The notes: generated by a model not told the origin, from the sequence alone. A DNA stretch of 64,000 bases from Uranotaenia lowii (GCF_029784155.1 NC_073693.1:359429825-359493824); one strand, 5' to 3'. Counted from the stretch's first letter, positions 12,450 to 23,868 are shown. Translations and numbers: made by a program.

Positions 12450-13895
12450 TGTCAAAATCGATTCCAATCGATCCAAGCAGAGCTTTTACCTTTCTTATTG
12501 AAAACTCAACCAAGGAAGCTATTGTGATTGTTGTTATAGTTTAATCAGATAATTTTAAAGCTGGTCATATGAATTTATGATTAGGTGCATTTTTTTTCAA
12601 TGCTTTGGTGAATCGTGTTCCTAGTTAAAAAACTAACTGATTATTAACGAAATTCAAGTCATTCATACCGTTTATCGCGATCCTTTGGGCATCGAGCTCA
12701 ATGTTGTTTTGTGGGATTGAAGGAGCGTTCACTTTAGAGCTTGAACATTGAGCCTGAAAACAGTGCTGAGGATTTTTTTTGTACAAGATTTCGGCGATGT
12801 TGCCACATCTTTTATTTTGAGAGGGATCAGATGTCGCTTCTCTTATAGGGGAACATGTCCTATTATGCGCCACCTAAGCGAATCGCTGATTTTATATGTA
12901 TTCCACGTACAAATTGTGTTAAAAATGGGTGCAATCGTTGAAGAAAATTGTTTTCTACAAATGCCTATGATTTTTTATTACTTAAATTGCTATAGTTGCT
13001 TCAAAAACTTGATTTTTTAAAACCTTATTCAAAGCCACAGAACAAAACTGTGTTGCAAATACGCGCCGCTGTGTATTCAAAACGCGCCTAGCAGCCGAAA
13101 ACACCCGAATGCAGCCGAAGACCGAAAACACACCAATACTTACAGACACTTTGACTGAAAAGAAAATCAAAATGGACTAATCAAAATTAAAAAAAACCTA
13201 AAAGTGGATTTTTTAGGGTGGATAAACGCTCAAAATATGGTTTTAGACTTTTTGCTCATTTCCAATGAAAATTGTCCTTTTTAAAAAATTAATGCTATTT
13301 TCAGCCTACTACGATTGGCGCGTTATAACGTGCACATGGGCCGTGATAGAACATACCCATAAAAAGCATACCTTAGCGAGTTCAGTATGATTTTTTAGCA
13401 TTAAATCATAGTTTAGATTCTCCTCTATCGATGTGTCAGAAAATATAGTCTTATTCGTTATTCTCTGCTTGGTGACACCTTATTGAAAGTGTTTTAAAAA
13501 TTTAGATCGAAATAAAGAAAAACCTAAATTGTGAAATTATCACGACACAGGGGCATTTTAAGGAAAAATTCATACTTGCCATGATCAATCACAGCATTTA
13601 AAACAAATTGGTAATATTTTGCAGGCTTAAAATGTTTCAAATTCTTCAAAACAAGAGTGGCGCGTATTAGCCACATGGGGCGTTATATGAACTTTTCCCC
13701 TATGAAGGTTCACTACCCTGTGTCGTGTTAATTTCACAATTTAGGTTTTTCTTCATTTCGATCTAAATTTTAAAACACTTTCAATAAGGTGTCACCAAGC
13801 AGAGAAAAACGAATTAGACAATTCTTTCTGACACATCGATAGAGGAGAATCTAAACTATGATTTAATGCTAAAAAAAGCATACTGAACTCGCTAA

Positions 13896-15245
13896 GAGCA
13901 AGTCCAATGGTGTTGGGAAAAAGTGAAGGAATTTTGACGTCTGTATCACAGATGGGAATTTTTGTATCGTGAAATATAGACCAAAATTGTTGGCCGTCCA
14001 CCGGGTGTGATAGAATACGAAGGTATAAAATCGAAAGCAACCAGCGATGCCAAGAGAATTTGCTTTTCAGTAATTTCACTGCCTTTTTGTATTTTGAATT
14101 CACCGTTTGAAAATTGAAATCAAATTCATTTTACTTGATCATCAACTTAAAATAGTAGTGGTCAGTGATAGTAGTGTCAATATGAAAATTTTATTATTTA
14201 TATGTATAAATAAGTGCATATTGTTTAAGTCAGGCATGTCAAACTCGTTTAAGTGTGCGGGCCGCATTAAAAATCTTTCAAGCCAGTGTACTTCTGTGTA
14301 GTAGGGAATTTTTTGATATTTAATGAAAGATGGGGCTACGCGGGCCGCATTGACCAAAGAACCCCCAGTTTGACATGCCTGGTTTAAGTTATAATGCATT
14401 CCAAAGTTAAACTGTATTCTGCAGAATTATGAGTTTTGTATTGGAGTGCATTTGATTACACGAGTTGATAAAGTTTTTGAACTGTTCCTAAAACTTCCAT
14501 TTTCAAAGTGATAATTAAGTATGTGACAAATAAAAAGTATAGGTATTTCAGACACAAGCCAAATTTTACTTCCGATACGACGCGTCGTATCGCCTACGTT
14601 TGATCTGATTGACACTTGTCGAATCAACAGCGAGGGTTCCGTTTTCTAAAGATGATGGATCCATTAAAGACGGCGTTCCGAATTTGTTACCGGACATTCC
14701 GACGGAATATCTTTTCAAAGAAAAAAGCGAAACAATTTCCTACTCCCGAAAATCGCTCAAACAAAACAAACAGAATTTATTCATTCACACAGCTATCTGG
14801 CATCTCTGCGCCTCAAAATCTATTCGATTGGCAAGGGCATGAAAAAAATTGGCTGTAAGTTTTAAAGAGTTAATTAACTTCATTGCAATTCGTATCAATT
14901 TAAGTGATAAAAGATTTAAAAAAAAAATAAAATATCACTTTATGTTTTAATCCTGAAATCGCTCAATTTCCTTTATTTTCCCCTCAACTGAGGTTTTGAG
15001 CATAAGATAGATGACAGCACCTAAGCGTTTCATGCACGAATACTGTATTGCAACGCCGACTCTATCACTCGGTTCGGTGTTGCAAAACATCGTGTTTTTA
15101 TATCACCCTCAGCCAAAAGTGTTATACGATACAAATTTTGCAGCGCGAAACTGTTCGAATATCAGATTTTCCCAACACCGGTGTACGGGAAATGTGTTGT
15201 AAACCTTCGAAATTTCCAACTCCATCTCAACCAGTGAACTTGCTC
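13896..15245. mobile_element. 1350-bp DNA element with TAA target duplication
   Basis: The intact arm at 13378-13390 gives the empty site (complement CTCGCTAAGGTATGC). In the other arm this reads CTCGCTAA, then GAGCAAGTCC...GAACTTGCTC, then TAAGGTATGC. The boundaries and the TAA duplication (13893-13895 and 15246-15248) are therefore exact. The terminal repeat is about 11 bp (GAGCAAGTYCA), followed by subterminal similarity including GGTGTTGGGAAAA at both ends. A 3-bp TWA duplication fits PIF/Harbinger-type elements (inference). Short frames at 14609-14858 are not recognised, and no DDE transposase is visible, so it is probably non-autonomous. It hosts the MITE at 14231-14381. Confidence 0.8.
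14231..14381. mobile_element. 151-bp hAT-type MITE
   Basis: The ends are CAGGCATGTCAAACT and AGTTTGACATGCCTG in inverted orientation, with internal GCGGGCCGCATT also present on both sides. It is flanked by a perfect 8-bp duplication GTTTAAGT (14223-14230 and 14382-14389). The 8-bp duplication and CAG-type termini are standard for hAT elements. It is too small to encode anything. Confidence 0.85.
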
Positions 15246-15736
15246 TAAGGTATGCTTTTTATGGGTATGTTCTATCACGGCCCATGCGCTCGCTATAACG
15301 CGCCAATCGTAGTAGGCTGAAAATAGCATGAGTTTTTCGAAAAGGCCAATTTTCATTGAACATTAAAAAAAAGGCTAAAACCATATTTTAAACGTTAGTT
15401 CAGCCAAAAAAATCAACTTTTAATTTTTTTTTTAAATTTTGATTAGTCCATTTTGATTTTCTTCTCAGTCAAAGTGTCTGTAAGTATTGGTGTATTTTCG
15501 GTCTTCGGCTGCTTTCGGGTGTGTTCGGCTGCTAGGCGCGTATTGAATACACAGCGGCGCGTATTTGCAACACAGTTTTGTTCTGTGGCTTTGAATAAGG
15601 TTTTTAAGAATCAAGTTTTTTAAGCAACTATAGTAATTTGAGTAATAAAAAATCAAAGGCATTTGTAGAAAACAATTTTCTTCAACGATTGCACCCATTT
15701 TTAACACAATTTGTACGTGGAATACTTAGAAAATCA

Positions 15737-15819
15737 ATGAATGACAAAAATGACAAAAATGACAAAAATGAAAAAAAATGACAAAAATGACAAAAATGAC
15801 AAAAATGACAAAAATGACA
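15737..15819. repeat. 9-bp array, unit ATGACAAAA, running into the gap
   Basis: About nine units of ATGACAAAA, one with a T-to-A change and a 1-base slip near 15771, begin at the end of the long inverted repeat and continue to the first N. This is the same unit as the large array at 44132-45366. The gap presumably hides more of it. Confidence 0.9.
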
Positions 15820-16319
15820 NNNNNNNNNNNNNNNNNNNNNNNNNNNNNNNNNNNNNNNNNNNNNNNNNNNNNNNNNNNNNNNNNNNNNNNNNNNNNNNNN
15901 NNNNNNNNNNNNNNNNNNNNNNNNNNNNNNNNNNNNNNNNNNNNNNNNNNNNNNNNNNNNNNNNNNNNNNNNNNNNNNNNNNNNNNNNNNNNNNNNNNNN
16001 NNNNNNNNNNNNNNNNNNNNNNNNNNNNNNNNNNNNNNNNNNNNNNNNNNNNNNNNNNNNNNNNNNNNNNNNNNNNNNNNNNNNNNNNNNNNNNNNNNNN
16101 NNNNNNNNNNNNNNNNNNNNNNNNNNNNNNNNNNNNNNNNNNNNNNNNNNNNNNNNNNNNNNNNNNNNNNNNNNNNNNNNNNNNNNNNNNNNNNNNNNNN
16201 NNNNNNNNNNNNNNNNNNNNNNNNNNNNNNNNNNNNNNNNNNNNNNNNNNNNNNNNNNNNNNNNNNNNNNNNNNNNNNNNNNNNNNNNNNNNNNNNNNNN
16301 NNNNNNNNNNNNNNNNNNN
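15820..16319. other. Assembly gap of 500 N
   Basis: Exactly 500 undetermined bases. The round number suggests a placeholder of unknown true length. The left side is satellite; the right side (from 16320) is unrelated unique sequence. Confidence 0.99.
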
Positions 16320-18130
16320 TGGAGCTAAAGCGCGGTGGCTTATGTGCTTATTATGATCATCCTATATCGATGACTGCTCATTAACCGGGTACTTACTTAC
16401 AGTTTTTACCCCTCACAGATTTGTTCAAGGTTTCCAATATTGATCACAGGCTTACTTTGCTAGCTAGCGAAATAGCTTCGTACGTTATGTCGAGGGATTA
16501 AGTCCCAATTATTTTCGAATTTCACACATCTGCCGATGTGTCGTTGGGCTGTAGCTAAGCTAAACAAAAAGGGAACAAGAAGTCATGGAGGTAGGAGGTA
16601 ATCGCTGCCATTAGTACGCATTGCCTGTGCCTACAGGGATCAACCGATGGCTTGGCCATTTAGCGCATTCGATCCTAGTGTGGCACCACAATTGTCTAGG
16701 TCTTGCGCATCGAGCATTTTAATGTTTGCGCAGTTGGTTCGGAGAGCTGCGGTAGGTCTTCTTAGTATCTTTTTTTTCCCTTCAATAGTAATATATTCTT
16801 AATCCTCCAACAACCACCAGTTGACAACTTCAACAGCTTCGAGCGTACGAACGACAACGAGTTGACATTGATCTTTGGGCTCTGTTGCTTTCGAGAGAGG
16901 CATAGACTCTGAGTGTGGCAAACTGCTGCTGCGGAGTCAGCTTCAGTGCAATTCGAATGGAAGGTGCGTCGATAATATCGGGTGACAAACTTTTTTTTTA
17001 ACTCCTATCAATCCTTGAACGGAGATTCTTGGATGTTTATTCGAAAATGTTATGGGTAAAACTTCAATAAATTCTGATTTTGAAAACAAATCGGATTTTT
17101 TTTAATTATTTAGGAATACATCTTCGGAACTACCAGTAACGACATTTGCGTGATCAAACTCACTTATGCTTCTCAAAGCATGGGTTGTAGGAAGGTAGGG
17201 TGAGAGGTTTGGGGGTTTAAAACCTCCCTCCATGAGGGTCCAGGAAAAGAAAGCGAGCAGTTCAACTCTATACTCAAATTTGTAAATTCTGTATCGAATT
17301 TTGGTGATTGAGTTAGCTTGTTCAAGATTAATCATCTTTACTGATGCCAAAACCTCGAGAACTAATCCCAGATTAAAGAATTTTGCTACAGATTTCCAAA
17401 ATTTTTGCTACAGATCCAACATTTTCATATTTTGATGATCTATCGAATTCTTGAAAGAAAAAAGTGATTTTTCCACCTGGAAGGGAAATAAAAAAAAATA
17501 TTTTCTTTAAATTATCAGTTAAGAGACTTGATGTCTTCACAAAAGTTGTAGATCTAATTATTTTTTAGAAATATAGTTTTAAACGTTATTAAAGGTACCA
17601 TCAAGATCGCATGAAAATCATAAAAGTTACGAGCATTTTGAAAATAATACAAGTAATTTACAAACATAAATTGGTATATTTAAGAAAGTTGTTCAAATTG
17701 TTGAAACACACAATTTTTGTGCAACATGTGAAATACATAGTTAAACTAAGAACAAAGTTATACTAACAAAATATCCGAAATAATGCATTTTTCAGTAAGT
17801 TATAACCTTAAGAGTTCGGTGGAGTTCGTGTATTTTTTTGAGTCGATTTTGTTGGTCAAGTTATTGGCTTCCTATTGATATATAAATTTAACATTAGTTT
17901 TGGATAGATTTTTTGCAATCTAGCAATCAATAATACGCTCTTTCCTCTAGAAACGCTTAAAATTCGAAGAAAAAAAAACCTCAGTTTTTGCTGTTTTTTC
18001 CATTAAGTTCAATTACCATCTTTTGATGTTTCTCCGAAACATGCAGGTTTGATAAATTCTTAACACTTTTTTAAATGTTTTCTCAGTTCCAGAAGTTAAG
18101 TTCCAGTAAACTACTGTATGAATCCTAAAA
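16320..18130. other. No gene recognised
   Basis: The first 700 bases are more GC-balanced (for example 16640-16940) than the AT-rich remainder, but contain no recognisable frame. The part from about 17180 to 17420 is a dispersed repeat listed separately. Confidence 0.4.
17180..17420. repeat. Dispersed repeat, copy 1 (relative at 63120-63375)
   Basis: Shared landmarks in the same order are CATGAGGGTCCAGGAAAAG against CATGAGGGTCTAGGAAAAG, a TGATTGAGTTAGCTT-like stretch, and a GCTACA(G)A(T)TT stretch at the far end. The similarity is moderate and interrupted. The class is unknown. Confidence 0.45.
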
Positions 18131-18370
18131 GATGTCAAACTTTCAAATTTGTTCAAATTTCAAAACCGTCAATATTAAAAAATTTGTCAAATCGTCGAAA
18201 TTGCCCAAAATGTCAAAACTGTAAAGATTGTCATAACTGTCAAAATTGTCAAAACTGTTAAAAATTGTCAAAATAATCAAAATAATCAAAATAATCAAAA
18301 TAATCAAAATAATCAAAATAATCAAAATTGACAAAATAATCAAAATAATCAAAATAATCAAAATAATCAA
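18131..18370. repeat. Degenerate TTGTCAAAA units grading into a TAATCAAAA array
   Basis: 18131-18268 consists of degraded 9-bp units (TTGTCAAAT, TCGTCGAAA, CTGTCAAAA, CTGTTAAAA). From 18269 to 18370 the unit becomes TAATCAAAA, about eleven copies with one TTGACAAAA inside. It shows the two unit types next to each other. Confidence 0.85.
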
Positions 18371-18814
18371 CACATGTGCCAAAATCGAAAGGTTTTTTGA
18401 AGCAACATTACCTTTAAGTTTTCCCTATAACATGACCAATATAATTGAAACAAACACCATAAATGCGTTTTAATGTTCTGAAATAGTGATAAAATACAAC
18501 AAGAAAAACAAAAGTTAAAAAAAAAATCATAAAGTACCCAAAAATGACAAAAAGATGAAAAATTAAAAAAAATTAAAAAACAAATACAAAAAAAAGACTT
18601 AAAATGAAAAGAAACAATCAAAAACTGATAAAAAATGACAAAAACAGCAAATCAGGACAAAAATAAACGATAGTCAAAAAAAAATATTTAGTTAAAATTA
18701 AAGAAAAAAAAACTAAGAAAAACTACCGTTCGATTTTGGCAACACAAAATGTTCGGGCATGTTGCCAAAATCGAAAGCGGGTGTATTATAAAAAAAATCC
18801 AAATAATTAAATAA
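18371..18814. other. A-rich linker between two satellite blocks
   Basis: Very A-rich, with loose (AAAAATGACAA)-like stretches at 18540-18660. It carries a half hairpin (TGCCAAAATCGAAAGG at about 18379) and the full hairpin element at 18726-18780. There is no gene. Confidence 0.5.
18726..18780. repeat. 55-bp hairpin element, copy 1
   Basis: CCGTTCGATTTTGGCAAC at the left pairs with GTTGCCAAAATCGAAAGCGG at the right across a short loop. A near-identical copy in the opposite orientation is at 63946-63998, and a half copy is near 18373-18394. It is probably a mini-MITE; no target duplication is clear. Confidence 0.7.
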
Positions 18815-20244
18815 GTCAAAACATCAAAGCTGTCAAAATTGTCAAAATTGTCAGAATTATCAGAATTGTCAAAATTGTCAAAATTGTCAAAATTGTCAAA
18901 ATTGTCAGAATTATCAGAATTGTCAAAATTGTCAAAATTGTCAAAATTGTCAAAATTGTCAAAATTGTCAAAATTGTCAAAATTGTCAAAATTGTCAAAA
19001 TTGTCAAAATTGTCAAAATTGTCAAAATTGTCAAAATTGTCAAAATTGTCAAAATTGTCAAAATTGTCAAAATTGTCAAAATTGTCAAAATTATCAAAAT
19101 TGTCAAAATTGTCAAAATTGTCAAAATTGTCAAAATTGTCAAAATTGTCAAAATTGTCAAAATTGTCAAAATTGTCAAAATGTCAAAATTGTCAAAATTG
19201 TCAAAATTGTCAAAATTGTCAAAATTGTCAAAATTGTCAAAATTGTCAAAATTGTCAAAATTGTCAAAATTGTCAAAATTGTCAAAATTGTCAAAATTGT
19301 CAAAATTGTCAAAATTGTCAAAATTGTCAAAATTGTCAAAATTGTCAAAATTGTCAAAATTGTCAAAATTGTCAAACTTGTCAAAATTGTCAAAATTGTC
19401 AAAATTGTCAAAATTGTCAAAGTTGTCAAAATTGTCAAAATTGTCAAAATTGTCAAAATTGTCAAAATTGTCAAAATTGTCAAAATTGTCAAAATTGTCA
19501 AAATTGTCCAAAATTGTCAAAATTGTCAAAATTGTCAAAAATTGTCAAAAATGACAAAATTGTCAAAATTGTCAAAATTGTCAAAATTGTCATAATTGTC
19601 AAAATTGTCATAATTGTCAAAATTGTCAAAATTGTCAAAATTGTCAAAATTGTCAAAATGGTCAAAATTGTCAAAATTGTCAAAAATTGTCAAAATTGCC
19701 AAAATTGTCAAAATTGTCAAAATTGTCAAAATTGTCAAAATTGTCAAATTGTCAAAATTGTCAAAATTGTCAAAATTGTCAAAAATGTCAAAATTTTCAA
19801 AATTGTCAAAATTGTCAAAATTGTCCAAATTGTCCAAATTGTCAAAATTGTCAAAATTGTCAAAATTGTCAAAATTGTCAAAATTGTCAAAAATTGTCAA
19901 AATTGTCATAATTGTCAAAATTGTCATAATTGTCAAAATTGTCAAAATTGTCAAAATTGTCAAAATTGTCAAAATTGTCAAAATTGTCAAAATTGTCAAA
20001 ATTGTCAAAATTGTCAAAATTGTCAAAATTGTCAAAATTGTCAAAATTGTCAAAATTGTCAAAATTGCCAAAATTGTCAAAATTGTCAAAATTGTCAAAA
20101 TTGTCAAAATTGTCATAATTGTCAAAATTGTCAAAATTGTCAAAATTGTCAAAATTGTCAAAAATTGTCAAAAATTTTCAAAATTGTCAAAATTGTCAAA
20201 ATTGTCAAAATTGTCCAAATTGTCCAAATTGTCAAAATTGCAAA
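18815..20244. repeat. Second TTGTCAAAA satellite array (about 1.4 kb)
   Basis: Same unit and orientation as the 0.6-9.9 kb array. Phase slips (extra A or C at 19509, 19539, 19683 and 19889; a lost base near 19178 and 19747) break the frame. A higher-order unit is visible: the combination of TTGTCATAA pairs, an AAAAATT slip and two TTGTCCAAA units occurs at about 19590-19845 and again at about 19907-20235. The first units contain TTGTCAGAATTATCAGAA, a variant not seen in array 1. Open frames here are artefacts. Confidence 0.97.
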
Positions 20245-20474
20245 GATTTTAACCATCGATGAAAGTAAGCTCTCTTTTTAATTTAGTACTTAAGGATTCC
20301 GAATACAATCTAGTTTACAATCTTACAGATTTTCGGATGTGTTCACAATACTTTTAATGTTAAAGAGCTTAAAAGTTGTGAAACAATAAGAAATAAGAAA
20401 TGTTTCTTTGATTTTTTTTTGTACAATTCAAGAATTGTTTGAGCAAATAAATTATAGAAAAAAGTAAGTACAAT

Positions 20475-20575
20475 TCTCCTTTTTTCTAGGTATTTAAAAA
20501 AAGGGAAATTTTTTCCGAGAAAGGTAGATGGCTGCTTCTCGGTTAATTTTACCTTTTTTTAGATTTTCCGTGTAC
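20475..20575. mobile_element. Fragment of the GGTAAATTTTACC foldback family
   Basis: It contains TTTTTTCTAGGTATTTAAAA, AAAGGTAGATGGC, a TCGGTTAATTTTACCTTTT stretch, and ends ATTTTCCGTG as the element at 11488-12449 does. Only one terminal block is present. Confidence 0.5.
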
Positions 20576-20819
20576 TTGCATGAAAAAAGACGGGACCACG
20601 CTGTCTTTTTTTTGAACAATTTCAAGAAAAAAAAAAACCGGCATCTCTGGAAACTTGACACATAATAAAGGAGACTCTTCCCTATAGAACACACTACTCA
20701 GGGAAAAAAATCGATCAGGGAGTCTGCTACAAATTTTATTTTTGAAGATTTTCGAAATACACGAGCAAAATTTTGAAGCTTTCGCTAACAATTTCTTCTA
20801 AGTATTTCAAATTTTACAA

Positions 20820-21005
20820 ATTTTACGAAATAATGTTGATTTTTCGGTTCAAAATATTTAATTTTCACATAAAAGTTTAAATTTACTCATGTAAAAATCA
20901 TATCCAAATTCTACAAAAATCATGCTTGAGTTTTGAAACAAAACGAAGCTTTTTAGACCCCAGAATTTGGTAAATTGAAAAATGATTACAAATCAACTCA
21001 ATCTT
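20820..21005. mobile_element. Degraded half copy of the long-palindrome element
   Basis: It matches the right arm of the element at 23869-24686: TTTAAATTTACTCATGTA, an AAATCATGCTTGAGTTTTG stretch, AAGCTTTTTAGACCCCAG, and ATTACAAATCAACTCAATC near the terminus. No partner arm is visible. Confidence 0.6.
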
Positions 21006-22800
21006 GTATGTATTGTGCCAAAATATCGCTAAAAGACTCCTTAAATAAAAATATGACATGTGTTGCATTAAGCGTTAATGTATGCAGTTTCAAAAAAGAT
21101 TTTGCTGTTGACGACTGTTATTATAGAATGAAGACCAACCAGAAGGTTCAAAATATATGTAGGTTTAAGTCACTGCGAAAATTTCTTAATTTAATCTTCT
21201 ATTCCGTTTTGTTTTCCAATTTTTTTTCTTGATTATATCTCCTTTTCCGTTTTGCTTTCCCCAAATTTCGTCACATGCAAAACGAGCGTAATTATTTTTG
21301 ACACCCCGTGGAAACCGTCATGTCTTCATGTGTCAAAATATTCAAACACATTTGTATTATTTACTCGCTTCTCTTATGTATTTACCAGCGAATTCATTCG
21401 AAATTTCCCATCGCTGATTTTAGCAGCAACAGCAAAGTAGAAGGAAAAAAACAGCAACTAAATTCACGCTCTCCCTTCGGGGCGACTCAATTTAGTATGC
21501 ATAACAAATTACTCTGAAATGCAAAGCATGGAAGATCCCACATTCCTGCCACCGACCGCTTTGCTGCTTCCATACCAAAAAATGATCGAGGTAAGAGGAC
21601 CGCACACGTCTCGCATACATTCTACGCAACCAGTCAGAGACAAATTGCTGATGGTTGACGGCAAAATTGACTTGGCTAAGAAAAAAAAAAAGATGATACA
21701 AAAAGATTTCCACCTTTTTTTTTGGACAGAGCCAGGCGTTTGAGACATTCTAGCGCCTATGGCGCGAGATCCATTCGCGTTCGCCGTTTTTTTCATTCCA
21801 TATCGGAGAAGAGGACACTCCTTATTTTCGGGATCTTTCCACCTCCATTGGAAGACCTGTCCTATCGAAAGGATCCAAGCAAAACTTGATTCATGGCGCA
21901 TTCCTTTTGCGGGACAATTCGCCATTCTTTAGCGATTACGGCGGGGTTCTCCGATCTTCGTAAAACTTAGAGTTTGTCGTCGATCGCGGGGGACGTGGCT
22001 AACTTCAAACCGTCCGAAGGATCCATGTTTGATTTTGTTAAGAAGGAAAATTTTAACTTCATGCAGCGTATTTTAACCTTAAATTAGAATTTAACATTCG
22101 TATCTTTTTACCATTTGGTTACAGTTCTAGGTCTGATTAAAGACAAAGTCATCCCCCAAATGTGGTATGTTTTAGCTTATTTTACTCCTAGTCAGATTTT
22201 TCATTTGGCTAAACATATTTCATTTACACACGCAAAAAATAGGAATTATTTCTACGGGATTTTTCACGTAAACGAAGATTTTGTTGCATCACATCGATTC
22301 TACGTTAGTCTTGTAGTAATCACAGTATTTCGAGTACGCCCTGGTAGTAACTACTTTAAATCTACATACCTAGTTGCCTCATGAATTTAACGTAAAGTTT
22401 ATCTGAATGTCTTTATATCGGTTTCGAGCGTTTCGACAATTTGTTTTTCTTTCAAATTCTTATAAAAAACATTATTGTATCGGTCTGCTCATTTTTGTTA
22501 CTCTTCAAAAAAATATCTAAGCAAGTTGTGTTTCGTGTATGCTAGTTTCGTGGTTTTCTTGAGTACCTATTCAGAAGTGTTCGCTGATGCTTTCTGATAA
22601 AATGACTCCTAATGTCTATTTTAACCCGATTTCCCGTATTATTTTTTTTTGGTGTTAAGGTATAATTCCGATTGTAGGAATCTATCTTGCTAGTAAAATA
22701 CATATAAATTTATGTATGTATGTAGATAATCCACCATGTGTAGGTTTTTGTTTTTTCGGCTGGCGAATTTTCAAGAATCTTGAACCATAAATTAAAAAGT
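21006..22800. other. No gene recognised
   Basis: The longest frame (138 aa, minus strand, 21509-21925) has no recognisable motif and spans poly-T/A runs, so I do not call it. The rest is AT-rich and without visible repeats. Confidence 0.4.
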
Positions 22801-22829
22801 TTAATTTGTGCCTTATAGTTATGAAATGT

Positions 22830-23236
22830 TGAAGATGAAAACCCGATGAGTCCTATGACGAACAACACTACGTCTGCCGGGGATAAGAAATGTGTGAAGT
22901 CACTCCCGGCTGACGATGGATTTTGGCGAGATTGTTCTATGTTAAAAAAAACTTTTCAATCCTATTTGCCAAGTAGGATTTACTAAATTGTACCCTTTCA
23001 GATCCCTTCTGAAACAGATTTCTGGGTCGTATGAGTTCTCTGCATCTAAAAAGTTTGTTCCCTACCATGATTACTTGACTTCTTGCGGTGTGCAATATGG
23101 TACCACATTGATTTTCAAAAGTAACACTTGAAATAAGAACAGAATTACTTTGGCATCTTGGTTATGATTATCAGTTGTACCTCTTGTATCAGTCAATGCA
23201 AGATGTGTGTAGTCACCCCATGCTATGCTATGCTAT
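22830..23236 (+). repeat. Dispersed repeat with (CTATG)n tail, copy 1
   Basis: The segment reads AAACCCGATGAGTCC, then GACGATGGATTTTGGCGAGA, then CGTATGAGTTCTCTGCA, then TACCTCTTGTATCAGTCAAT, and ends in CCCATGCTATGCTATGCTATG. Its 5' two-thirds recur inverted at 60661-60960 and its 3' part recurs inverted at 56373-56577. A short tandem tail at one end suggests a non-LTR or SINE-like 3' end; that is inference. No coding frame is seen. Confidence 0.7.
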
Positions 23237-23859
23237 GTAGATGATCCACCTTGGGTGCACGGATTCACCGCAGTTTCGCCAACGTATGCGCTTAATTAAA
23301 TTCTTGATATTATTAGTTCGGCCAATCTGCAATGCAACTAACCGCACTTCGTGTGAAATGTTATGGATTAAATGTAATATGGATACGTGTTATTTGGGTT
23401 AATAAGCCAATCACTTACGTAACCGTTATCAAACTTATAACATTTTCAATGTTATCAATCTACGACAGGTATTACGCACACGTTTAGTTACCTGCCCGGT
23501 TAGCAAGTGATTGGTTGTTCTAATACTTTCATATAAAATGTAGAGGAGAGAGGGTATCATGAGCCACTTTTTTCCTTTGCTTCATAAAATCTTTGTTATA
23601 AAAGATAAAAAGTGAAAAAAATGGAAAGGTTTTCTACATTTTTAAGCCATTTTTTTAATTTTTTTTTAATACATCAATTTTCCAAATTCTGACTGTTTAG
23701 AAAAATGTTTTGTTCAGATTTTAAAAACCAAATCCAAATTGACTAGATAACGTTCAAAGTTAATGAGTTGACCCAGTGGTGCACACCGTTTAAAGCCGAG
23801 AATAGCCGTAATCACCCTTATTTCCCTTAAAATCGAGCGATATTATGAAAAAAAAATCA
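23237..23859. other. No gene; short inverted repeat and possible TA-type element
   Basis: GCCAATCACTTACGTAACCG (23408) is inverted near 23498-23517. From 23541 to about 23830 the ends (TAGAGGAGAGAGGGTATCAT and a complement-like ATCACCCTTATTTCCCTTA) weakly resemble the TA/GGGG element ends elsewhere in the window. Confidence 0.35.
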
Positions 23860-23868
23860 TTGCAACAA

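Larger units (their letters stand above)
11299..13700. mobile_element. Non-autonomous DNA element, GGGG...CCCC termini with TA target duplication (interrupted)
   Basis: The left end (11299-11341) and right end (13658-13700) are near-perfect terminal inverted repeats starting GGGGAAAAGTTCATATAACG, each flanked by TA (11297-11298 and 13701-13702). The inverted similarity continues inward: 11342-11432 matches the reverse complement of about 13545-13657 (shared CATTTTAAGGAAAAATTCA). A TA duplication with such ends suggests a Tc1/mariner-type or similar MITE; that class is inference. No transposase is present. A second start of the same style (TA then GGGGAACATG) lies at 12848, so 12848-13700 could be a separate shorter member. 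The interior is disrupted by the element at 11488-12449. Confidence 0.6.
12870..15736. repeat. Long inverted repeat, arms about 690 bp
   Basis: The left arm (about 12870-13556) is repeated in reverse complement as 13713-13895 plus 15246-15736; the second arm is split by the insertion at 13896-15245. Matching landmarks include TTCCACGTACAAATTGTG near 12901 and its complement near 15706; the CGCGCC-containing stretch at about 13060-13150 and its partner at 15480-15570; and CTCCTCTATCGATGTGTCAG at 13420 with its partner at 13830. The spacer (13557-13712) carries the right terminus of the TA-flanked element. The arms are roughly 85-90% similar by eye. The right arm ends exactly where a 9-bp array starts. 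Confidence 0.85.

Noticed and set aside
14609..14858. 77- and 80-codon frames as a transposase of the TAA element
   Set aside because: Too short, with no DDE or DNA-binding motif visible.
15741..16356. Two frames of about 190 codons across the gap
   Set aside because: They consist of unknown residues from the N run plus a few satellite units.
18831..20281. 480-codon and other frames in the second satellite
   Set aside because: The same repeat artefact as in the first array.
21509..21925. 138-codon minus-strand frame
   Set aside because: Crosses homopolymer runs and has no recognisable motif; overlapped by plus-strand frames.
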